A stretch of 64,000 nt of DNA, from the NCBI RefSeq assembly GCF_964340395.1, contig NC_135566.1:20913584-20977583 (forward strand). The letters are read 5' to 3'. Shown here piece after piece: positions 25,731 to 35,297 of this stretch (position 1 is its first letter; every line of letters starts with the position of its first letter). Both the position numbers and the translations under genes were made by a program. A model generated the notes under the pieces. The model did no database searches and was not told the DNA's origin. It saw only the letters and a list, made by a program, of their open reading frames with translations. The DNA is from Glandiceps talaboti (Eukaryota > Hemichordata > Enteropneusta > Spengelidae).

Positions 25731-26190
25731 CAGTTAATAACTTCAAAACTGCCAGACTGATTGTGATTGTCTTGGTATTGATGGAAATTAGTTTGGATGT
25801 CTAGTTGGGAAATAGTGCAAATCAAAATAGGTGTGTGATTTGGGTTAAATAATGGAGTTTTTCCAGTTAAAAATTAAAACTCAAAAACTACTGATCAAAT
25901 TCTTCAATTTGGTGGCGGTGTTTCTAGGGATGGGTAGGTGAACTGTTCATGACATTATTTTTCAGTAAAACCACTTTGAACTTCAAAACTATTTGGCATA
26001 CACTATTTGGTCAAGATTTATGGATTGGATGTTTCTGGGGATGATCCCATTAGTAATATATAAATTAGGTCTTAATTGAATGTGACTCTAATTGGTCAAA
26101 ACTCCTGTACTCCAAACTGTTTGTATAAGTCTGAAAGTTGCAATTTGCAAATTTGTCCAAAAAAGGTTGAATTCCAAAACTGGAATATAA
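25608..26190 (+). mobile_element. R1-related repeat with (GT)n expansion
   Basis: A (TCTG) / (GT)n tract (25619-25728) is followed by the R1 5' block AACTGCCAGACTGATTG, TTGGTATTGATGG and GTCTAGTTGGGAAAT, and then by diverged R1 first-part units (TATATAAATTAGGTCTTAA). The second part and the 3' terminus are missing. Confidence 0.6.
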
Positions 26191-26384
26191 ATTGAAATTA
26201 TAATATTAACAATATGATACATCTTTTGCATTTTAGTTCCTGCCATGAAATTTAGGGATAATGTCATATTCACTAAGCATTTCATGGAAAGGTAAATGTG
26301 TAGATACTTGATAGATGTACCCCTTGTCATCTATTACCATAACCTTAATTCCCCAAATTGTACATTATGTCTGAGCACTCGTAC

Positions 26385-27452
26385 ATGTACAAATCAGATT
26401 GTCAGTATACAGTGTTCTTATAAGTAATTGACTTGTACAAATCAGATTGTCAGTATACAGTGTTCTTATAACTGGTTGACTTGTACAAATCAGATTGTCA
26501 GTATACAGTGTTCTTATAACTGGTTGAGTATACAGTGTTCTTATAACTGGTTGACTTGTACAAATCAGATTGTCAGTATACAGTGTTCTTATAACTGGAT
26601 GACTTGTACAAATCAGATTGTCAGTATACAGTGTTCTTATAACTGGTTGACTTGTACAAATCAGATTGTCAGTATACAGTGTTCTTATAACTGGTTGACT
26701 TGTACAAATCAGATTGTCAGTATACAGTGTTCTTATAAGTAATTGACTTGTACAAAGCAGATTGTCAGTATACAGTGTTCTTATAACTGGTTGACTTGTA
26801 CAAATCAGATTGTCAGTATACAGTGTTCTTATAACTAGTTGACTTGTACAAATCAGATTGTCAGTATACAGTGTTCTTATAACTGGTTGACTTGTACAAA
26901 TCAGATTGTCAGTATATAGTGTTCTTATAACTGGTTGACTTGTACAAATCATATTGTCAGTATACAGTGTTCTTATAACTGGTTGACTTGTACAAATCAG
27001 ATTGTCAGTATACAGTGTTCTTATAACTGGTTGACTTGTACAAATCAGATTGTCAGTATATAGTGTTCTTATAACTGGTTGACTTGTACAAATCATATTG
27101 TCAGTATACAGTGTTCTTATAACTGGTTGACTTGTACAAATCAGATTGTCAGTATACAGTGTTCTTATAACTGGTTGACTTGTACAAATCAGATTGTCAG
27201 TATACAGTGTTCTTATAACTGGTTGACTTGTACAAATCATATTGTCAGTATACAGTGTTCTTATAACTGGTTGACTTGTACATCAGATTGTCAGTATACA
27301 GTGTTCTTATAAGTAATTGACTTGTACAAATCAGATTGTCAGTATACAGTGTTCTTATAACTGGTTGACTTGTACAAATCAGATTGTCAGTATATAGTGT
27401 TCTTATAACTGGTTGACTTGTACACATCATATTGTCAGTATACAGTGTTCTT
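26385..27452. repeat. 48-bp minisatellite, about 22 copies
   Basis: The unit contains TTGACTTGTACAAATCAGAT, TGTCAGTATACAGTGTTCTT and ATAACTGG. One partial unit (near 26525) and several ATAAGTAA variants break the regularity. A period divisible by 3 keeps frames open on both strands, including a 291-codon minus-strand frame, all of them artefacts. Each unit contains the small palindromes TTGTACAA and AGTATACAG-like. Confidence 0.95.
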
Positions 27453-27965
27453 CAGTAACCTTGTGGTACCCAAATTGAGAGATGATTTCAGTCATAACAT
27501 ATTGTTGACAAGCTGTGCCTAGTTGTTGTGAAGTACTTCTCTACCACTTGACCTTCGATTATCACTCCTGCTGCCAGATGAAAAAAATTGCATCACCTAA
27601 ATCACATGATTATTAAGCCTGCCTCTTCCAAATCTACTACACTGTTTTGTTTTTTATAAATTTAAAAAGATAGAAATGATATGGAGCATTAATTAATCTG
27701 TGCTTTACATAATTACTACATTATTGCTCAAGACGTATTTTAGAAACAAATAATAAATGACAAGTAACTTGAGTGGATTGATTAGAATCACACAGATCAG
27801 TTAAACAATTTGGTGATATCATCAGAAAAATACAATTCAATATGGTGAATTTATCTTTGTATACATGTGTGTAATATACTGTATATTACTTTAATAATAA
27901 GGATGATAGGTGTGTGGTCTGTAAGTATAATTTATTAGCCTCCAACATGCACAACCCTCTTCTCC
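27453..27965. other. Unannotated stretch, no gene supported
   Basis: AT-rich sequence without long frames or recognisable elements. Confidence 0.5.
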
Positions 27966-28092
27966 CTATTGTTTTTAGCACACCTGAACATTGAGTAGGT
28001 GTCATACAATGTCTGTGTGTGTGTATGTGTGTGTGTGAGTGAGTGTCTCTCTGTGTGTATGTGTGTGAGTGAGTGTCTCTGTGTGTGTGTCT

Positions 28093-28131
<39 letters not shown>

Positions 28132-28300
28132 CGATTATTAAAAGCAAAAAACTGCCAGACTGATTGCCCTGGTATTTTATAGTACTTGGGGTGTACATGT
28201 ACTGTGTAGATAGTTCAAATGAAAATGGATCGCATCAGAGATGTGCATTTGAGAAAATACTTCCATTATCAGCCTAAAATGAAAGGGTATTGTTTTATTG
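27966..28300 (+). mobile_element. R1 repeat, 5' portion
   Basis: It starts TTTTTAGCACACCTGAAC, a close match to the R1 5' terminus, then (GT)n and GTGAGTGAGTGTCTCT repeats (28013-28128), then AACTGCCAGACTGATTGCCC. It fades after about 28300, so the copy is 3' truncated. Confidence 0.7.
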
Positions 28301-28383
28301 ATGTCATTAAATATTTTATGGGGTACTCTGCACCTATTTTCCAATGACACATCCATTAACCTATGTGTGAGTTGCTTGTAAAC

Positions 28384-28760
28384 ACTGTTTTTAACACAAC
28401 TGAACTAAAACAAGACTAGTTCATTTATGCTATAGACATGAGACCTGATAAAGTATTGTCCATCTGTCTGTCTGTCCATCTGTCTGTCTGTCTGTCTGCC
28501 TGCCTATCTGTGAATGACATATTTAAAGTAAAAAAAAAAACACTGGGAAGAATATTTTGATATGTGGTAGCTGGGCTGTTGATTTCAGTCTCTAGTTAGG
28601 ATACCAATACTTTTCAAGACAAAGTATGCATATCTGTGTAGCAAAAAGTCCACACCCATAACAACAGCGAAATGATCATGTACATTGTACATTGCAAAGA
28701 TAACAACAGGGATTAATAGACAAATAAATAGCATACAAAAATTATAGTGCAGTGGATTGA
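28384..28760 (+). mobile_element. R1 repeat, internally deleted
   Basis: It starts TTTTTAACACAACTGAACT with GCTATAGACATG and (TCTG)n (28460-28500), then jumps to the second-part units (CACACCCATAACAACAGCGA, ATTGCAAAGATAACAACAGG). The 3' terminal block is absent. Confidence 0.7.
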
Positions 28761-29204
28761 CAGCTATATGTGACATCTTATTTGTTTTGAGCACTGCCCC
28801 ATTAACAATACCTAGGTGTATTAAAAGACCAACACAATAACAGAGAGTATTTTGAATTCCATTTTCATCCCTACAAATCATGACATGCAGGGTTGGTGAA
28901 TTGGCTTGTTTTCCATGGAGATTTTGTATTATAAGTGAATATACATTGTACTAGCATGATTATTAACATGTATAGTATGGACAAAGATTTCCAAATTTTT
29001 GGGTATGATAAAACTCAAAAGTGTTGGTGATTGTTCATTTTACATGTAAGGTAAACTATAAAAGTGATGGTCACAATGCAGTCAATATTCATGCACAGAG
29101 AAACTACACCCTTGCTGGAGGTATTTTAAACCATATGTCAGTTTTTATCTAAACATAGATATTTAACAGAAGTATTGGTAAGCAAACAGTTCCTTAGGAG
29201 CTGT
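28761..29204. other. Unannotated stretch, no gene supported
   Basis: No long frames or recognised repeats. Confidence 0.5.
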
Positions 29205-30530
29205 ACTATTTTTTTGTCCCCTACTACAATGGGCTCCATCTGTCTGTACGTGTGTCCGTCCGTCTGCCCATCCATGAGTCCATAATGTCATTCCTCTGAG
29301 ATGCATTATCCAATTTCTTTCAAACCTGGCTCAAAGGTGACAATATGTCATATGGTTCACTTTGTTTTGCGATATATGCAAATTTGACTAAATGGCAGAC
29401 AAAAATCTATATTTCCTTCCTTCATATAGGTGGTTGACATCCGGAGTAATGATGGATTTGTCTTTAACATTTTCTCTTTATAAACATTGGTGGCGCTCTC
29501 ACCTAGAGACTGTACTCATATATACCTCTATGGCAGTTAGCCACAATGATACTTTGAGCAATGGAGTTCTTCACAAATTGAAAAATAGAGGGGCAGTCTC
29601 ATTCACATATTCATATCATTAACATATTTACAGAGCTCAAAATTGAATATAGGGCCTAGAGTGACCCGTACACTTACCAAAGTAAAAGGAATAAAGTCTA
29701 AAGAATATATATCAGTTGAATAATGTCAACACAGTTAATGATATCATACTTGTAATTAGTCTCCTAGAGGGTGGACTATTACAATGGGCTCCTTCCTCTG
29801 TCTGTCCGTCTGTCCATAATATGATGTCATATCCAATTTCTTTCAAAACTGGCACTACGGTGACATATTATCATTTATATGGGACATATGCACATCACTT
29901 TGTTTTATGATATATGCAAATTTGACTAAATGGCGGCCATATTTGTAGTTAAAAATCAATACTTACTGCTTAACTCAAAACATATACTAGTATTAGAGAC
30001 TTAATTCAAGTGTCTAGTACTCATATTATTAGATACAACCTATCTGTTGAGACCTTGACCTTTGATTTTGACCTTGACCCTTGGCAGTCAGATATCAAAA
30101 TCAAGTCAATTCCTGCCTATCACAGACACATTGTTTCATTTACATATTGCCAATTTCTTTTAAATCATCTTTACAAATCATATGAAAAAAGAACTACAAA
30201 ATGTATATGCAAATATTATTTTTGGTGCTCATATCAGTTTTGCTGAATGGGAGCCATAATTGTATTAAAACTCACTATATTACGTAACTCAAAAATGTAA
30301 TACATAGAGACTCCATTCAAGTGTCTAACCCCATATAACCACATGAAAGTTTTCTTGTATGACAGTGACCTTTGACCTATACCTTGACCTACAGGGTTAG
30401 ACCATCAAAATCAAGTTATTACTTACATATTGCAGACACTTTGAAGCAATTATCTGTTGCTAATTCTTTTAGGTCATATCTATAGATAATACAGAACCAC
30501 ATAAAGATATACACATGCATTATTTTTAGT
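29205..30530 (+). mobile_element. R2 dispersed repeat, two copies in tandem
   Basis: Copies start near 29211 and 29756 with ACAATGGGCTCC and CTGTCTGTCCGTC-like sequence. They continue with TCCAATTTCTTTCAAA, GATATATGCAAATTTGACTA and AATGGCGGCCATATTTGTAG. The second copy also has GAGACTTAATTCAAGTGTCT, a TGACCTTTGA / TGACCTTGACC block and ATCAAAATCAAGTCA, parts of which recur once more to about 30520. Another copy lies at 48240-48845. No coding capacity. The second copy stops about 40 bp before the PHD exon, so it abuts that exon's polypyrimidine region. Confidence 0.65.
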
Positions 30531-30569
30531 GTTTATTTATGTATCAGGTTTATGTCTTGTTCTTTACAG

Positions 30570-30736
30570 GTTTTCACCAAGGATGCCATGTGCCTAACAT
30601 TCCAGAGAGTGCCTTAGAGTTTGATGCACCTTGGATGTGTGTGTACTGTACTGAAGCAACAGTTTGCCCCTTCATTGAAAATCCATTTGAGAAAAAAGAG
30701 CAAGTGCAAGACGATAGACAGACGAGTGCTGATTTT
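30570..30736 (+). CDS. PHD-MYND protein, exon 1 of window (second half of PHD finger)
   Basis: Internal exon, 167 bp, residues 1-56 of the visible protein. The acceptor is TTGTTCTTTACAG just before 30570 and the donor GTAAGT is at 30737. The exon starts with two bases of a split codon and ends in phase 0. It encodes the last four zinc ligands of a PHD finger: His3 and Cys6 in FHQGCHVPNIPES, and Cys24/Cys27 in PWMCVYC, with the conserved Trp two residues before Cys24. The HxxCH-V-P pattern resembles PHD fingers that read histone H3 tails, for example in the TIF1 group. The first four cysteines must be in an upstream exon. I checked the obvious GTAAG and GTGAG donors in 1-30569 for a matching C-x2-C end and found none. 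An acidic and basic linker (NPFEKKEQVQDDRQTSADF) follows. Confidence 0.85.
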
Positions 30737-30935
30737 GTAAGTTTGATGGTTACAACATTTTCTCAGTTCCCCATGCACTATCAGCTGAATGTACATGTAC
30801 ACTAAGCCCAATCATCGTAGCTTGATCTGCTGTATTTCACCCATAAAAAACATTTAGTTCAGGGTGATCGGCATATGTTTAGCACAAGATTCAGTCATGC
30901 TGTAGGCATATGGTAATGTGTATGTGTATGTGTGT

Positions 30936-31425
30936 TAGCTGCAATAATTGTTACGTTTGATGTGATTTTGAGGGCTTTTTTGTCTGTTTTTGTGCCTTTT
31001 TTCGTTCCGACGTTTAACCCGAATCAAACGCTACAATTCCTCTAATGCAAATGCAAATAGACGGAACCAATTCAGATCTGAATCGCAAAGTTGGGTGGAC
31101 TTTTCTGCTAAATTACGCCTTTAATACCTGGCAAAATATCGGACATTTCCTAACGCTAACATTAATTACGGAGCCTTCAAGACCAAAGAAGTGTTCAGAG
31201 GTACCCCAATTCCGTCAAAATCGGCAAATGTAGCAAGGCATGCAGCAGTTTGAAACAGGTAGTACGTTGACCCGTCGCTCACGTTTTCAATGTGGTCTCG
31301 TCTATTTGCATTTGCATTAGAGGAATTGTAGTGTTTGATTCGGGTTAAACGTCGGAACGAAAAAAGGCACAAAAACAGACGAAAAAGCCCTCAAAATTAC
31401 ATCAAACGCTACAATTATTGCAGCT
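30936..31425. mobile_element. 490-bp element with ~128-bp terminal inverted repeats
   Basis: The left arm 30936-31063 (TAGCTGCAATAATTGTTACG ... GCAAATGCAAATAGACG) pairs with the right arm 31299-31425 (CGTCTATTTGCATTTGC ... ACAATTATTGCAGCTA) with few mismatches. The centre is about 235 bp without a recognisable protein. The terminal 18-19 bp are shared with R4 (right end at 7134), so the two may use the same transposase. It lies 200 bp into intron 1, downstream of the PHD exon. Confidence 0.85.
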
Positions 31426-32157
31426 ATATGTGTCTGTGTGTCTGTTACGTAATATATACATATGCATGCGTTTAAATGAAAATCTTGTTGACAAATGTTA
31501 TTGCTATGGAAACAAGGCAAGATGTTTTCAAGGAATTATTATGATGTGTCAGTGTTCACAAATATTTTGCAAAATTTTATGAAATTGATATTGCTTTCAC
31601 AAAGTCCAAAACTTGTATACTTTCAGTTCAGATGTAAACAATGATAAATACAACCTTTGATGTTATCTTTACAATATATATTAGTTGTTGCAAGGTTCAG
31701 GTACTTAGTTAAACAGTTTCTGTTGATGTGTAACAATCGTTACTTTAATGGGTCTGTTTTGTCTGACTGATTTGGAAAGCAGTGCATAGTAAGTAAGTGT
31801 ACATGTACATGTATACACAGGTTTCATTGCAATGAGGATAAGAGTAACAACAACAATATATAGTTACTGTAATGAATTAAAATTATATGAAAATGAAGTA
31901 CAGTTTATTTTTACACAATTCATACACAAGTTTTCTTTTTCCACTTTGTGTTGGGAAACAGACATATTTGTTCAACACCTTCAACAAATTTGGATCATTG
32001 TCACTGTCATATTCTGTTAGACTACTGACTAAAGGACTACTGATTTGTTTAAAACATGTCAGACGTAATCAAAAGTGGAAGAAGACGACTTGTGCATCCA
32101 TGATGAACATACCTAGAGTTTTTATACAATGTATACATCAAGTCACTATATAGACTT
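31426..32157. other. Unannotated intron 1 sequence
   Basis: AT-rich. Overlapping frames at 31832-32153 have no recognisable domain. No exon called. Confidence 0.5.
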
Positions 32158-35100
32158 TTTTAGCACAACTGAACTGATAAGGTTCAGTAGTGCTATAGGC
32201 ATGGCAAAGTGTCTGTCTGTCTCTCTGTCTGTCTGTCTGTCTGTCTGTCCATCTTAAACTCAAACTTAAACTCAAAAACTACCAGACTAATTGCCTGAGG
32301 TATGTAAAGGTGGAAAAATTGTCAAAGTGCTCGATAAAGTGCTCGATCGAGCACTTTGCAAAAAACAGCAAAGTGTGCGTATGGCGCCTCCAAAGACGTG
32401 GATGGAAGATCACGTGTGACACCTCATATGGTACAAGATCAGACCAATCTTTTTCCAAAAACAAATATATATATATTTCTTCAGCCTAACATGAATCAGC
32501 CGTAGTTCAGGGTTGAACATTCACCAAAGTACTGTACTCTATTTACAACAAAGCACAACCAGTCTTGATCAAAGTGTGCCGGGCGTGACCGACGTCAGTA
32601 TCGTTGTTGAAGTACCGCAAATTCAATTTCCTTATATGAGCGTGCAGGACCCCCGGACTCGTGTTGACGACAAGATTGTGGCACAACGTTTTCAGTGAAA
32701 TTTCCAGGCAATATTACAACTGTAATGGGAAGCTATGTTTATAGTCAAGTTATGAACTCAAATACTAGTACATTATACAACCGATGTCTGAACGTGTATC
32801 CGAATCAGACATTAGACACGTAATACTTCAAGGCAATGGGGGAGAGGATGCAAGTAAGATCTACAAAGAGCCAGCTCACTCAAGACTCTCGAACTCACGA
32901 AAATGTACATGTTATATTTTTAGAAAATGAAATGATGCCGTTCTTTTCAAGGTGAAAAAGAAATGAGATCCTCAGTTACCAACATCATCTTTTGATATGA
33001 CATTTGACCATGCATGTTTGACCATGTACGTGGTCGTGTGGCGCATGATCGACTCCTAAACTCGATAGTTTTTGTTCAGGAATTGTGTGTCTGATGGGGC
33101 AAGATGTTTTAACTACTAAATCGTCATATTTGCTATTTACCTAAAACTTGGTTTCACACATTGTTCGACACTCGCTGTAGTTCGACTGATCAAAGTTTCG
33201 TATCAAAATGGGAAGATTTTGTTAGATAATTCACCAGAACACTACTGGACGAGCATGTCGGAATTTCACGTATAGATAATTTACATTTTATAGTCCACGA
33301 CGAGTGTCTGTATGAAAGTATGATAATGTTTGAAAGTTCATGAATTTGGTTTGTTAGCGTCTGTCTCAAACGTTATTGTGAATTTGGACGACGGGTATTT
33401 GTTGAAAGTCCCTAAAATTGTATGTGAGCGAACGTCTGTATCAGTGTCCATGAATTTGGTTGGTGTCTGCCTGAAAGTATCTGTGTTTGGACTGAGTCAC
33501 ATAGGACGGAAAAAAATGTATGATTTGCGTATTTCAAATGAACATGATTGGATAACAATTGTCCAGAGTCAAGTCAGTAATATAGACTCGTGCACCGTCA
33601 TGTAAGCAGGACTATCAAAATATTATTGAGAAGGGCTGAAATTAATATTGTTCACACGAATGTTTTCGCACTTATGTTTTCGATAGCAATATTTGTTGTC
33701 ATCTATTAACGATCTGATAATACTGAAAGAAGTGAATCTATTCAATAGAAATGTAGTGAACATGATATACACTTACACCCAGACTTTATTTTCGTGTTCA
33801 ACGATCAAGAAAAATCTTCGCTCTCGCATCTAGACACACACTAAAAAATCCCACATGTACACCAAGAAATTCAGTTTTCCTTTATATTATTTCTTTGTCA
33901 TGCAATGTTACAAATGTCACTGCCATTACATCTCCAATACGAATTCTGTGACGCACGCAGAACAAAATATTTCTTCTTCCTGAAATATTCGAAGTTTTCG
34001 ACTGTATATGGGAGTGCGTTATTTGACGTCTTCAGACAGCTGTCAAAATGGAGGCTAGAATTGAGACTGGACGCCGGACGTTGGAGGCGCCATACGCGCA
34101 CTTCGCTGTTTTTAGCAAAGTGCTCGATCGAGCACTTTACCGAGCACTTTACCACTTTTGGTACCTTTAGATACCTGATTGCCTTGGTATTTTGTGGGGA
34201 CATTACTTTTGGTGTCTAGTTGAGAAATTGTTCAAAGCAAAATGGTTGTATCACAGGTGTGTGATCTGGGTAAAAAAATGTTATTTTTGGTCAAACACTG
34301 CTGGGTAGATTGGTCTGAAATTTGGTGGGAATGTGCTTAGGGATGTTTAAATTAAGATTTGTTCATGACATGAAAATGACATTTTGTTAGATGTTTCTAG
34401 AAGTGTTATTCTGCAGATTTTGCTCAATATGTTTGACACAATTGGCCCTAGAAACCATGACCGCGCCCTTAGCAACAACCAAATGCCCGTATATTTTGCT
34501 AAAAAAACAACATTATCTGGTAGGCAAGTGAGAAAATATTCAAAAAATGTATGCAATTATCCCTAGCAACCATGACCATGCCCTTAGTAACTGTATGTCA
34601 CAAAGATGACAGGAATTCTTAGACAAGTGAACAAACATTCAAGATGTGTATGCAAATGTGCCTAGCAACAAGACCATGCCCATATCAACAGCAATTGATC
34701 ACATTTATTGCAAAGATAACAATAGGGATTAATAGAAAAGTGAATAACCATTCAAAAAAATGTATGTAAATGTGCCTAGCAACAAGACCACACCCATAGC
34801 AAGTCAAACTATCACATATTGCAATGATAACAGGGATTAATAGACAAATGAATAAACATTTGCAAATGCATGCATATGCAAATATATCTAGCAACAAGAC
34901 CATGCCCATAGCAACGGCCATATGATGATGTATATTGCAAAGAAAACAGCAGGGATTCATAGACAATTGGACTAACATTCAAAAAATGTATGCAAATATG
35001 CCTAGCAACTGACCACGCCAATAGCAGCAGCCAAATGATCACATATATTGCAAAGATAAGAACACGGTTGGATAATGCTAATGAACACATATACCTAGCA

Positions 35101-35172
35101 TGGATCAGCATCTGGGTAAACATTTTTAAAAACTGTACAGTTGTGCTACAACGCCATTAACGCTATTTTTTC
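32158..35172 (+). mobile_element. R1 repeat, full-length reference copy (HINE-like), split by a TIR element
   Basis: Best copy for seeing R1 anatomy. The 5' end, after a T run, is AGCACAACTGAACT, then GGTTCAGTAGTGCTATAGGC; the two form a subterminal inverted pair. (TCTG)n follows, then degenerate ~130-bp units, then ~105-bp units with CCCATAGCAACGGCC and ATTGCAAAGA. The 3' end is ACAGTTGTGCTACAACGCCA, the inverted counterpart of the 5' AGCACAACTG, followed by a small stem and a T run. Subterminal inverted repeats, an internal tandem core, a 3' stem and T-T insertion are known features of Helentron-associated non-autonomous elements (HINEs). The assignment to that group is inference. A TIR element interrupts it at 32297-34177. 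Confidence 0.72.
32297..34177. mobile_element. ~1.88-kb TIR element inserted in R1, with 22-bp palindrome in each arm
   Basis: Terminal inverted repeats of about 95 bp: left 32298-32395 (AGGTATGTAAAGG ... GTATGGCGCCTCC), right 34083-34176 (GGAGGCGCCATACGCGC ... TACCTTTAGATACCT). Both arms hold a perfect 22-bp palindrome centred on GTGCTCGATCGAGCAC (32336-32357 and 34117-34138). R1 sequence is split at ATTGCCT, which occurs on both sides (32290-32296 and 34178-34184). This is a target-site duplication of 7-8 bp, compatible with the hAT-like range. The internal region has only short frames (32513-32698, 33330-33605) without a transposase motif, so the element is non-autonomous. It is clearly richer in CpG than its host repeat. 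Confidence 0.82.
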
Positions 35173-35297
35173 AAACTTAACAAGAAGTTATTTTTGCATA
35201 TTCTGTGACAAATGTGCAAGTTAATTAACCATGGTGTAATGCCGCTTTTGATTCATGAACGTGTTATAATTTTGTAATTTTTATCATTGTCTTTTAG

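Noticed and set aside
26365-27240. 291-codon minus-strand frame with repeated ICTSQPVIRTLYTDN
   Set aside because: Artefact of the 48-bp minisatellite; same explanation for the 51-bp array frames at 20568-21007.
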